The notes under the pieces: generated by a model
What the model was told of the DNA's origin: nothing
Database searches by the model: none
The model's input: the letters and a program-made list of their open reading frames with translations, nothing else
Assembly: GCA_903827735.1 (NCBI GenBank)
Contig: CAIKJM010000494.1
Location: 1 to 14,062 of the forward strand
Direction of reading: 5' to 3'
Source of the DNA: an uncultured Rhodanobacter sp.
GTDB taxonomy: Bacteria > Pseudomonadota > Gammaproteobacteria > Xanthomonadales > Rhodanobacteraceae
Length of the DNA stretch: 14,062 bases
Part shown: positions 1 through 9,600 of the stretch, one piece after another
How positions within the stretch are numbered: position 1 is the stretch's first letter
How the letters are laid out: each line of letters begins with the position of its first letter
Translations under genes and position numbers: made by a program

Positions 1-1290
1 AGCATCATCAATACCGGCATCGGCTGGCATGAGGCGCGCGTACCAACCATCGTCACCAGCGTGCCGCGTGCAGGCTTCGCCTGGGTCACCAAGAAGCTCA
101 AGGGCGAGGTCGCGATCCCGCTGATCACCACGAACCGCATCAACATGCCCGACGTGGCCGAAGGCATTCTTGCCGACGGCGCTGCCGATATGGTCTCGAT
201 GGCGCGGCCGCTGCTGGCCGACCCCGAGTGGGCGGTAAAGGCCAAGGCAGGACGCCGCGACCGCATCAATACCTGCATCGCCTGCAATCAGGCCTGTCTC
301 GATCACGTCTTTCAGAGCAAACGCGCTAGTTGCCTGGTCAACCCGCGCGCCTGCCACGAGACCGAGCTGGTCATTGCACCCGCCTCGAAGCGCAAGCGCA
401 TTGCCGTCGTTGGCGCAGGTCCCGCTGGCCTGGCCTGCGCCAGCACGCTGGGCCAGCGCGGCCATGCCGTGACGCTGATCGACAAGGCGCAGGAAATCGG
501 CGGCCAGTTCAATTACGCCAAGCAGATCCCAGGCAAGGAAGAGTTTTATGAAACCCTGCGCTACTTCGGTCATCAGCTGACCGACCACGGCGTCGACGTG
601 CAACTCGGCCAGACCGCGGACGCAGTGTCGCTGGTCGCCGGCGGCTACGATGAGGTGGTGATCGCCACAGGCATCACGCCGCGCACGGTGAGTTTTCCAG
701 GCAGCGACGACGCTCGCGCTCTGAGCTACTTGGATGTTTTGGCGCGCCACGCGCCGATCGGCGCAAAGGTCGCCGTGATCGGTGCCGGCGGCATCGGATT
801 TGACGTGGCCGAGTTTCTCGTAGAAAACGCTCCCTCGGCCGCCACCAACGTGGCGCGCTGGACCCACGAATGGGGCGTGGACATGCAGCTGGCGCACCGC
901 GGCGGCCTGCAGAAACCGCAGCCCGAAGCGCCGGTCCGGCAGGTCTGGCTCCTTCAGCGCAGCGAGGAGCGACCCGGTGGACGCCTGAACAAAACCAGCG
1001 GCTGGGTCCACCGCGCCACACTGAAGGCCAAGCAGGTTCAGATGCTCGGCGGCGTCAGCTACGAGCGCTTCGACGAACAGGGCCTGCACATCACCGTCGG
1101 CGGTCAATCACAGATTCTGCCGGTCGACAATATCGTGATTTGCGCGGGTCAAGAGCCGAACCGTCAGCTGGCCGACGACTTGATCGCCGCCGGCGTCAAA
1201 GTTCATGTCATCGGCGGTGCCGACGTAGCGGCTGAACTCGACGCAAAGCGGGCTATCGCGCAGGGTACCCAGGTCGCCAGCCGGCTCTAG
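1..1290 (+). CDS. fadH: 2,4-dienoyl-CoA reductase (NADPH), 3' part; 5' end outside window
   Basis: Reduces 2,4-dienoyl-CoA thioesters with NADPH, an auxiliary step in beta-oxidation of unsaturated fatty acids; cytoplasmic flavo-iron-sulfur enzyme. The frame is open from base 1 and gives 429 residues before the TAG; I recall the E. coli protein as about 672 aa, so roughly the first third (most of the TIM barrel) is missing. Visible in window numbering: INTGIGWHEAR near the start, whose His probably corresponds to catalytic His252 of E. coli; a 4Fe-4S motif C-x2-C-x3-C-x11-C at C92, C95, C99 and C111; GAGPAG (about 138-143), a dinucleotide-binding turn; a second nucleotide fold with IGAGGIGFD (about 260); and a C-terminal VICAGQEPNR / ELDAKRAIAQGT block typical of FadH. 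The ATG-less start at base 61 is only an internal GTG. No frameshift is seen. Downstream lies a structured non-coding gap. The identification is from remembered similarity and is strong. Confidence 0.95.
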   Translation, partial: SIINTGIGWHEARVPTIVTSVPRAGFAWVTKKLKGEVAIPLITTNRINMPDVAEGILADGAADMVSMARPLLADPEWAVKAKAGRRDRINTCIACNQACLDHVFQSKRASCLVNPRACHETELVIAPASKRKRIAVVGAGPAGLACASTLGQRGHAVTLIDKAQEIGGQFNYAKQIPGKEEFYETLRYFGHQLTDHGVDVQLGQTADAVSLVAGGYDEVVIATGITPRTVSFPGSDDARALSYLDVLARHAPIGAKVAVIGAGGIGFDVAEFLVENAPSAATNVARWTHEWGVDMQLAHRGGLQKPQPEAPVRQVWLLQRSEERPGGRLNKTSGWVHRATLKAKQVQMLGGVSYERFDEQGLHITVGGQSQILPVDNIVICAGQEPNRQLADDLIAAGVKVHVIGGADVAAELDAKRAIAQGTQVASRL

Positions 1291-1329
1291 CTGCCTCGGC
1301 GCGGGAGCTGCCGTTGGCGCCAAAAAGAA

Positions 1330-1406
1330 CGCCCCGCGTTTGTAACGCATCAACATGGGTCAGGGGGGAGATGACCAGATGTCGTATTTAGCGTTACCGC
1401 GGGGCG
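1330..1406 (+). other. Large stem-loop downstream of fadH (possible transcript end or small RNA structure)
   Basis: The left arm (1330-1348) is CGCCCCGCG, a TTT bulge, then GTAACGC. The right arm (1391-1406) is GCGTTAC then CGCGGGGCG. That is 16 perfect base pairs interrupted only by the 3-nt bulge, with a 42-nt loop that itself holds a GGTCA/TGACC hairpin (1358-1362 with 1372-1376). No T-run follows on the + strand, so it is not a textbook intrinsic terminator. It lies 39 nt after the fadH stop and could protect the 3' end or form part of a small RNA. Function is unknown. Confidence 0.5.
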
Positions 1407-1413
1407 AGGGTCA

Positions 1414-1442
1414 CCGCCGCCAGGGGGAGGGGGAGGCGGCGG
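1414..1442 (+). other. GC-rich hairpin with a G-tract loop
   Basis: CCGCCGCC (1414-1421) and GGCGGCGG (1435-1442) are perfect 8-bp arms around a 13-nt loop with two GGGGG runs. With the nearby G-tracts at 1363-1368 and 1401-1409, the + strand here is unusually G-rich and might form a quadruplex instead of the hairpin. It sits between the stem-loop after fadH and the AT-rich region before the LysR gene. Role unknown. Confidence 0.4.
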
Positions 1443-1451
1443 GACGAGCGG

Positions 1452-1523
1452 AAGTATGTGATCGACGCATCTAAGTATCCAATATATATTTAGGCCCGTA
1501 CTTATTCGATAACGCTATATATC
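1452..1523 (+). promoter_or_regulatory. AT-rich promoter/operator-like region of the LysR-type gene
   Basis: This is the only AT-rich patch in the gap. It holds a direct repeat AAGTAT (1452-1457 and 1473-1478, 21 bp apart), an imperfect inverted repeat CTAAGTAT (1471-1478) / ATATTTAG (1486-1493) with 7 of 8 positions paired, a small TTAT/ATAA dyad (1502-1512) and a TATATAT run (1516-1522) that could serve as a -10. I found no convincing -35 at the usual spacing. LysR-type regulators often bind such dyads at their own promoters, so autoregulation is plausible but inferred. Confidence 0.35.
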
Positions 1524-1537
1524 TGCGATGCGCCGAC

Positions 1538-2452
1538 ATGTTTGATTTTCGCCAGTTGCGTTATTTTGTGGCTGTCGCCGAGGAGTTGAGCTTTACTCGT
1601 GCGGCGATACGGCTGCACCTGTCGCAACCGCCGTTATCGCAGCAGATCCAGTCGCTGGAACAGGATTTGGGCGTGCGACTGCTCGAGCGCAACAAGCGCA
1701 ACGTCGCCCTGACCGAGCCCGGCAAGATTTTTTTGGAAGAGGCGCGGCAGATTCTGGCCAAGGCCGATGAGGCGCGCAGCCACGTCGTCGCGGCGGCGGA
1801 AGGCCATAGCGGACAGCTACGCCTGGCTTACACGACGTCCGTCTCTTTCCATCCTGCGCTGCCGCAGACGCTACTGCGTTACGGGCAAATTGCGCCGAAC
1901 GTGCGCCTGCAGCTGAGCGAGATGTACACCGAACCTCAATTCGCCGCGCTGCTGGCCGGTCACATCGACGTCGGTTTTGTCCGCGATGAGCCGCTGCACG
2001 CCCAGGACGCGCGCAATTTGCGGCTGCGCGTGATCGATCGCGAACCTCTGGTGCTTGCCGTGCCGATCGGCCACCGGCTGGCCGGCCGAAAAAGCCTGCG
2101 TCTGATCGAAGTGGCCGCTGATGCGTTTATTTCCCAGCCGCGCGAGCTTGCCGCCACGCTCTACGACAGTTTGGTCAAACTGGCGACGAAGGCGGGCTTC
2201 GAGCCACTGATCATTCAACAGGCCCAGCAGATCAATGGCCTACTGGCACTGGTCGCGGCAGGACTTGGCATGGCGCTGGTGCCTGCAAGCATGCGCGCCG
2301 TGCGTCTGGCGGGAGTCAGCTATTTAGCGCTAGAGGACTCAGACGCCTACCTCCTACTGGCTGTGGCTTGCCGCGTCGACGACGACTCCCCTGCCCTTAG
2401 GCAATTCATGGCCACCGTGGCCGATGCGGCGACCGCCGTTAAAGGCTTGTGA
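1538..2452 (+). CDS. LysR-type transcriptional regulator, BenM/CatM/CbbR-like
   Basis: A 304-residue DNA-binding regulator of normal LysR length. Residues about 3-62 form the winged helix-turn-helix (LRYFVAVAEELSFTRAA ... LSQPPLSQQIQSLEQDLGVRLLER), followed by a linker helix and a periplasmic-binding-protein-like effector domain (about 91-295). The effector domain resembles that of the aromatic-responsive group as I recall BenM: LRLAYTTS, LAGHIDVGFVRDEP, a block of hydrophobic beta strands, and GLLALVAAGLGMALVPAS. The ATG start places the LRYF motif at the usual distance from the N-terminus; no clear Shine-Dalgarno is visible (only a weak GATG region). It is not divergent from a target gene: fadH lies upstream in the same direction and L36 downstream, so the regulon cannot be read from context. 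The effector is unknown. The TGA stop overlaps the -35 of the following promoter. Confidence 0.88.
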   Translation: MFDFRQLRYFVAVAEELSFTRAAIRLHLSQPPLSQQIQSLEQDLGVRLLERNKRNVALTEPGKIFLEEARQILAKADEARSHVVAAAEGHSGQLRLAYTTSVSFHPALPQTLLRYGQIAPNVRLQLSEMYTEPQFAALLAGHIDVGFVRDEPLHAQDARNLRLRVIDREPLVLAVPIGHRLAGRKSLRLIEVAADAFISQPRELAATLYDSLVKLATKAGFEPLIIQQAQQINGLLALVAAGLGMALVPASMRAVRLAGVSYLALEDSDAYLLLAVACRVDDDSPALRQFMATVADAATAVKGL

Positions 2453-2475
2453 TAACCATGTCGCCCCGTTACAAT
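2447..2475 (+). promoter_or_regulatory. Sigma-70-type promoter for rpmJ
   Basis: TTGTGA (2447-2452) and TACAAT (2470-2475) are separated by exactly 17 bp. They match consensus at 4/6 and 5/6 positions. The predicted start is near 2482, giving a leader of about 30 nt to the GTG. The -35 hexamer contains the stop codon of the LysR gene. Predicted from sequence only. Confidence 0.6.
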
Positions 2476-2512
2476 TGCGGACTTAACTTTTGAATAGTGT
2501 CAGGAGCTGGCC

Positions 2513-2638
2513 GTGAAGGTGCTTAACTCTTTGAAGTCCGCCAAGGCGCGGCACCGTGACTGCAAGGTCGTTCGCCGTCGCGGCAAGGTGTTCGTGATCT
2601 GCAAGAGCAATCCGCGTTTTAAGGCTCGTCAGCGCTGA
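2513..2638 (+). CDS. rpmJ: 50S ribosomal protein L36, zinc-free (C-minus, YkgO-like) type
   Basis: A 41-residue basic protein, VKVLNSLKSAK ... NPRFKARQR, which is the L36 family: the smallest large-subunit protein, binding 23S rRNA near the subunit base. It starts with GTG. The start is fixed by AGGAG at 2502-2506 with 6 nt spacing and by the conserved MKVLNSLK N-terminus. Only two cysteines (C17, C30) are present; the C-x2-C ... C-x4-H zinc ribbon of classical L36 is absent, so this is the variant that in E. coli (YkgO) substitutes for the zinc form under zinc limitation. I recall that this form is the usual one in Xanthomonadales, so it need not be zinc-regulated here. No Zur-like palindrome was recognised. 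It has its own promoter and terminator, so it is monocistronic. Confidence 0.95.
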   Translation: MKVLNSLKSAKARHRDCKVVRRRGKVFVICKSNPRFKARQR

Positions 2639-2671
2639 GTCCATTCGGGCGCACACGTTAGCGATGCAATG

Positions 2672-2698
2672 AAAAAGGCCGCGCAAGCGGCCTTTTTT
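2672..2698. terminator. Bidirectional intrinsic terminator between rpmJ and greA
   Basis: AAAAAGGCCGC (2672-2682), loop GCAA, GCGGCCTTTTTT (2687-2698). This is an 11-bp stem with a T-run on the + strand (ending rpmJ) and, because the left flank is A-rich, also a T-run on the - strand (a final stop for carAB-greA transcripts). It is a classic Rho-independent architecture. Confidence 0.93.
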
Positions 2699-2715
2699 GT
2701 GCCCATCGAAATGGT

Positions 2716-2751
2716 TTGCCTGGCGAGACGCGGTTGCATCTCGCCAGGCAA
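2716..2751 (-). other. Perfect 13-bp stem-loop immediately after greA
   Basis: TTGCCTGGCGAGA (2716-2728) and TCTCGCCAGGCAA (2739-2751) are perfect inverted arms with a 10-nt loop, starting 3 nt past the greA stop codon. No T-run follows directly on the - strand; the bidirectional terminator lies about 18 nt further on. It probably shields the 3' end of the carAB-greA mRNA or acts together with the terminator. Confidence 0.6.
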
Positions 2752-2754
2752 GTA

Positions 2755-3227
2755 TCAGCTGTAGCGAACGCCGGTGATTTCGTAGTGCTTGACCCCATTG
2801 GGCGCGGTGAATTCAAAGCTGTCGCCCTCGTTCTTACCGATCAGCGCGCGCGCGATCGGTGACGATACCGCGATCATGTGCAGCTTGATGTCCGCCTCTA
2901 GATCGCCGACGATCTGATAGGTCACCGCCGCTCCCGTGTCTTCGTCCTCCAGATCGACGATGGCACCGAACACCACGCGGCTGCCCGGATTGAGCTGCGT
3001 CACGTCGATCACTTCGGCGTTCGACAACAGAGACTCCAGTTGAGCGATGCGCCCTTCGGCAAAACTCTGCTGCTCGCGCGCCGCGTGATATTCGGCGTTC
3101 TCCTTTAAATCACCGTGCGCACGCGCCTCGGCAATGGCCGCGATGATGCGCGGCCGATCGACGAACTTCAGCTTCTCCAGCTCGCCGCGCAGGCGCTCCG
3201 CGCCCGCTTTGGTAATCGGTGGACGGC

Positions 3228-3231
<4 letters not shown>
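2755..3231 (-). CDS. greA: Transcription elongation factor GreA
   Basis: A 158-residue factor, the same length as E. coli GreA. It inserts into the RNA polymerase secondary channel and stimulates cleavage of backtracked RNA. Residues 1-75 form the N-terminal coiled coil, with the conserved block HGDLKENAEYHAAREQQ carrying the acidic tip residues D41 and E44. Residues about 80-158 form the FKBP-like domain that binds polymerase, including SPIARALIGKNEGD. The ATG overlaps the carB stop as ATGA (3231-3228), so translation is probably coupled. It is the last gene of carA-carB-greA, an arrangement known from pseudomonads and xanthomonads. The family assignment is close to certain. Confidence 0.97.
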
Positions 3232-6455
<3,224 letters not shown>

Positions 6456-6456
6456 C

Positions 6457-7584
6457 TCAGCGGGCCTCCTGCATGAGTGCAGCAAAACGATCGAACAGGT
6501 AGCCGATATCGAGCGGCCCCGGGCTCGCCTCCGGGTGACCCTGGAAGCAGAACGCGGGACGATCGGTCAGCGCAAAGCCCTGCAGCGAGCCGTCGAACAG
6601 CGACGTATGGGTGACGCGTACGTTGGCCGGCAACGTAGCGGGATCGACCGCGAAACCGTGGTTCTGCGAGGTGATCAGCACGCGACCGTTGTCGTGGTCT
6701 TTCACCGGATGGTTGGCGCCGTGATGACCGAACTTCATCTTCAGCGTCGAGGCACCGACCGCGAGGCCCATGATCTGATGGCCGAGGCAGATGCCGAACA
6801 GCGGGATCTTCGCCTCAAGAAATTCGCGCGTGGCGGCAATGGCGTAATCACAAGCCGCCGGGTCGCCCGGACCATTGGACAGAAATACGCCGTCGGGCTT
6901 CATTGCCAATACGTCGGCGGCAGAGGTTTGCGCCGGCACCACGGTGACCTCACAGCCCTGCTCGGCCAGCAGACGTAGGATGTTGAGCTTGGTGCCGAAG
7001 TCGTAAGCGACAACCTTGAAGCGCTTGGCCGGCTGGTTGAAGCGGGTGTTGTCGAGGTCATAAATACCCTCGTTCCACACGTACGGCTTGGTGACGCTGA
7101 CCGCCTTGGCCAGGTCCATGCCGTTCAGCCCGGGAAACGCGCGCGCCTTGGCCAAGGCCGCTTCCGCGTCGACATGCTCGCCGGCCATGATGCAGCCGGA
7201 CAGTGCGCCCTTGTCGCGCAGGATGCGCGTGAGCCGACGCGTGTCGATACCGGCGATTGCTACGGTACCATTGCGCTTCAGGTAATCGGGCAGGCTCTCG
7301 CTGCTGCGCCAGTTGCTGGCGCGGCGAGGCACGTCGCGGACGATCAGGCCCGCCGCATGCACTGCATTGGATTCGACATCCTCCGCATTGACGCCGGTGT
7401 TACCGATATGGGGATAGGTCAGCGTGACGATCTGGCGTGCGTACGAGGGATCGGTGAGGATCTCCTGGTAGCCGGTCATCGCCGTGTTGAAAACCACTTC
7501 GCCGACAGTCTCGCCAGTCGCGCCCACGGCGTAACCGTGAAACACGCTGCCGTCTTCGAGGGCAAGCAGAGCGGAAATATGCAT
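6457..7584 (-). CDS. carA: Carbamoyl-phosphate synthase small (glutaminase) subunit
   Basis: 375 residues (E. coli 382). This subunit hydrolyses glutamine and channels ammonia to CarB. The N-terminal CPSase small-chain domain (about 1-150) contains FNTAMTGYQEILTDPSY and NTGVN. The C-terminal class I glutamine amidotransferase domain (about 189-372) has LSNGPGDP, the nucleophile C266 in GICLGHQ, and H350/E352 in QGHPEASPGP; these match C269, H353 and E355 of the E. coli enzyme. The start MHISALLALEDG at 7584 fits the family; a longer in-frame ATG at 7620 would add 12 non-conserved residues. The Shine-Dalgarno is weak (AAGGCGGA, with rather long spacing). First gene of the carA-carB-greA operon, divergent from an oxygenase gene. 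Confidence 0.97.
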   Translation of the reverse strand: MHISALLALEDGSVFHGYAVGATGETVGEVVFNTAMTGYQEILTDPSYARQIVTLTYPHIGNTGVNAEDVESNAVHAAGLIVRDVPRRASNWRSSESLPDYLKRNGTVAIAGIDTRRLTRILRDKGALSGCIMAGEHVDAEAALAKARAFPGLNGMDLAKAVSVTKPYVWNEGIYDLDNTRFNQPAKRFKVVAYDFGTKLNILRLLAEQGCEVTVVPAQTSAADVLAMKPDGVFLSNGPGDPAACDYAIAATREFLEAKIPLFGICLGHQIMGLAVGASTLKMKFGHHGANHPVKDHDNGRVLITSQNHGFAVDPATLPANVRVTHTSLFDGSLQGFALTDRPAFCFQGHPEASPGPLDIGYLFDRFAALMQEAR

Positions 7585-7617
7585 AAGGTGTCCGCCTTTT
7601 TGATGCAGCAAGACCCG

Positions 7618-7640
7618 CAAGCCGCGCCATGGCTGGCTTG
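7618..7640 (-). other. Hairpin in the carA 5' leader
   Basis: CAAGCC (7618-7623) pairs with GGCTTG (7635-7640) around an inner GCCATGGC palindrome (7626-7633). It lies inside the predicted carA leader, between the promoter and the weak ribosome-binding site. It may affect leader folding, but no pyrimidine-responsive attenuator (terminator plus U-run) is visible. Confidence 0.3.
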
Positions 7641-7676
7641 TGGAGCTCGTGAGGGAAAGTATCTGGGCGGGTTGAA

Positions 7677-7705
7677 ATGATAAGACGCAGCGCCCTTGCT
7701 GTCCA
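7677..7705 (-). promoter_or_regulatory. Sigma-70-type promoter for carA-carB-greA
   Basis: On the - strand, TGGACA (7705-7700) and TATCAT (7682-7677) are exactly 17 bp apart, each matching consensus at 5/6 positions. The start is expected near 7670, giving a leader of about 85 nt before the carA ATG. No obvious ArgR or PurR operator was recognised nearby. Confidence 0.65.
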
Positions 7706-7795
7706 CCTTACAGAGCATGAACCGGACAGAGGACTCACGCTATTTCCGGCCCGACGGGCGCTAAACTAACCGATATTTTTCAGGGAGCCTGCCGC

Positions 7796-8491
7796 ATGAG
7801 CGCCGCCGTTCTGCTTGATCCCGCACGACTTGATCGTCCGGATACTACGGTTACGCAGCATCCGTTCCCCTTCATGGTCGCGCATGGTCAATTGCCGGAC
7901 GAGGCACGCAGCGAGCTGGATAAGGACTTTCCGCGTTATCCCAGCGCCGGATTTTTTCCTTACGATCCCAGCGACTGCGGCCCTAGCGTCAATGCGCTGA
8001 TCAACAACATGACCTCGCCGGCATTCGCCAGGGCGGTCGGTGAAAGGCTGGGCATTGACGATCTCGGCCAGTACCCGACCCTGGTCACGCTGTGCCGACT
8101 GCTCAACAAGCGCCATGGCACCATCCACACCGACAGCAAATCCAAGGTTGCCACCGCGCTGATCTACCTCAATACGCAGTGGCCGGACACTAGCGACGGC
8201 TGCCTGCGCTTTCTGCACAAGATAGACGACATCGACAGCATCGTGGTGCCGGAGCTGACGCCGCTTTATGGCGAGTTTGCCGTGTTCAAGCGCTGCGACA
8301 ACTCCTTCCACGGCCATCTGCCGTTTGAAGGTGAGCGGCGTGTCATCCAGGTGGCGTGGCTAACCAGCGAAGAAGAGAAACTGCGCAAAACCAAGCGCGG
8401 TAAGTTCTCGCGCGTGTTCAAGAAACTTTTCGGTAGCCTGGATACCAAACTGGGCGCCGGCCGCGACCGCAACGCCTCGCATCCTGACTGA
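7796..8491 (+). CDS. 2-oxoglutarate/Fe(II)-dependent oxygenase, prolyl-4-hydroxylase-like fold
   Basis: A 231-residue cytoplasmic protein. Family members couple oxidation of 2-oxoglutarate to hydroxylation of a substrate. The metal-binding triad is readable: H111-x-D113 in the context GTIHTDSKSK, and a distal H172 in NSFHGHLPFEGERR. R181 or R182 in the same block is in place to bind the 2-oxoglutarate carboxylate, and IQVAWL forms the last core strand. The C-terminal tail from about residue 191 is highly basic (EEEKLRKTKRGKFSRVFKK) and may be disordered or bind nucleic acid or membrane. The start is supported by AGGGAG (7782-7787) with 8 nt spacing. It is divergent from carA, and its stop converges on the antiporter stop 26 nt away. 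Relatives I remember occur in polysaccharide or sugar-modification settings, but nothing here fixes the substrate. Confidence 0.8.
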   Translation: MSAAVLLDPARLDRPDTTVTQHPFPFMVAHGQLPDEARSELDKDFPRYPSAGFFPYDPSDCGPSVNALINNMTSPAFARAVGERLGIDDLGQYPTLVTLCRLLNKRHGTIHTDSKSKVATALIYLNTQWPDTSDGCLRFLHKIDDIDSIVVPELTPLYGEFAVFKRCDNSFHGHLPFEGERRVIQVAWLTSEEEKLRKTKRGKFSRVFKKLFGSLDTKLGAGRDRNASHPD

Positions 8492-8517
8492 GCGCGGGAT
8501 TGTTCGCTAGATCCCAC

Positions 8518-9522
8518 TCAACGCCCGAAGTGCCAGACCACGAACGCAGCAAATACGCCGTAGAGTGCGCCTACCGGCAGCAGCCAGCGCGCGTCGACCC
8601 GGCCTCGCTGGAAAAGCCACCACAGATAACCAATCGCGATCATGGTGAGCACGCCGGCTGCCACTAGCGGGGCGTCGAATAGCCACGGCGTGGCGAACAG
8701 GGCCAGTGAACTGGGGATGGTGGCCTGAATCATCATGGAGCCGGAAATATTGGCCAACGCGAGCCGCTCCTTGCCCTGACGCACCCAGATCAGTGCATTG
8801 ACGGTCTCAGGCAGTTCGGTCGCCACAGGGCTCAACACCAGCGCCACCAGATGCGCGGGCAGCGAGAACAGCGCACCGATCGCCTCCAGCTGACCGACGA
8901 ACAATCGCGACGCGGCGGCGATAACCGCCAGCGCGATAAAGGTTTGCGCGGCAACCCAGCGCATGGCCGGATCAAGCTGGCGCGGACGAAACTTCAGCGG
9001 CTCAAGCTCTTCCTCCTCCGGCGTGCTGTCGCCACTGCGCATTTCGCGCCAGACATATAGGCCGTAGGCGGCGAGAAACACGATGCCGAGCCAGGGCTTG
9101 ATGGCGAAGGCGACCAGACCGAGCCCAAACTTGACCACGAAAATGGCAAGAAACCAGGACTGATCGCGCGCCAGTCGCTGGCTGTCGACGCGAATCAGCC
9201 GATCGGCCCTTTTCAGCCGACGCAAGTGCATCCACAGCGCGCCACCCACGACGGCATAGGCGATCGTAGCCAGCACCAGGGGGCCGCCAAGTGCGGCGCC
9301 GACGCCGATATCGCGCGCTTCGGGCGTCTTGCCGAAAATCACGGCGACGAACGTGACCGCACTCTCCGGCAGCGCCGTGCCGAAAGCGGCAAGCACGGTA
9401 CCGGTAGCGGTCGAACTCAGCTTGAGCTTACGCCCGAACCACTCTACGCCGTTGACGAAATACTCGCAGGCAAGATAAATCGCCACTGCGGAGCCGATGA
9501 ACAACACGAAGGTAAGCAGCAT
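8518..9522 (-). CDS. CaCA-type (Na+/Ca2+ exchanger family) inner-membrane cation antiporter
   Basis: About 334 residues with roughly ten hydrophobic segments, in two halves split by a charged cytosolic loop (about 161-182, with TPEEEELEPLKFRPRQ). It carries both alpha-repeat signatures of the family: AFGTALPES in the first half (E53) and SPVATELPET in the second (E239), the acidic residues that coordinate the cation. The second half also has the NxxGS turn (ANISGSMMIQ); the first half reads VGAALGG and lacks the usual Asn, so ion preference may differ from classic Ca2+ exchangers. I chose the ATG at 9522, just before the first membrane segment; a GTG three codons upstream (9531) is possible. 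In-frame starts up to 9681 would lie inside the riboswitch. No clear Shine-Dalgarno is present. The upstream yybP-ykoY-like element suggests Mn2+ control, and so possibly Mn2+ export; this is inference. Confidence 0.85.
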   Translation of the reverse strand: MLLTFVLFIGSAVAIYLACEYFVNGVEWFGRKLKLSSTATGTVLAAFGTALPESAVTFVAVIFGKTPEARDIGVGAALGGPLVLATIAYAVVGGALWMHLRRLKRADRLIRVDSQRLARDQSWFLAIFVVKFGLGLVAFAIKPWLGIVFLAAYGLYVWREMRSGDSTPEEEELEPLKFRPRQLDPAMRWVAAQTFIALAVIAAASRLFVGQLEAIGALFSLPAHLVALVLSPVATELPETVNALIWVRQGKERLALANISGSMMIQATIPSSLALFATPWLFDAPLVAAGVLTMIAIGYLWWLFQRGRVDARWLLPVGALYGVFAAFVVWHFGR

Positions 9523-9539
9523 GAAACACACGAGGGCCG

Positions 9540-9599
9540 GGCGAGCAAGAACCGATGGCTCATCGACACCGCTCGCCTGGCCGGGTAAGCATGTCGATG
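9540..9599 (-). promoter_or_regulatory. Candidate expression platform: two interlocking inverted repeats
   Basis: On the - strand, CATCGACA (9599-9592) pairs perfectly with TGTCGATG (9568-9561), and GGCGAGC (9577-9571) pairs perfectly with GCTCGCC (9546-9540). The arms alternate 1-2-1'-2', so the helices form either a pseudoknot or mutually exclusive folds. The last arm ends 17 nt before the antiporter ATG. The GCCAGGCGAG segment here (9581-9572) copies one in the upstream riboswitch core (9618-9609). This is a plausible ligand-controlled switch; no U-run is present, so translation or Rho control is more likely than intrinsic termination. Confidence 0.5.
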
Positions 9600-9600
9600 G

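Noticed and set aside
674..1021. Antisense open frame within fadH (and similar shadows at 312-512 and 870-1235)
   Set aside because: Overlaps the clear fadH frame, with no ribosome-binding site or family motif.
1347..1356. GCATCAACAT, resembling a second yybP-ykoY element on the + strand
   Set aside because: No GGGGAGUAGC upstream and no GGCRAGACC downstream in order. The sequence is explained by the stem-loop arm and its loop.
6456..6485. Longer carB starting at the ATG at 6485
   Set aside because: It would overlap carA by 29 nt and adds ten non-conserved residues. MAKRTD at 6455 has AGGAGG at proper spacing.
8496..8515. GGGAT ... ATCCC dyad between the converging oxygenase and antiporter genes
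   Set aside because: Only 5 bp with a 10-nt loop and no T-run on either strand; too weak to call a terminator.
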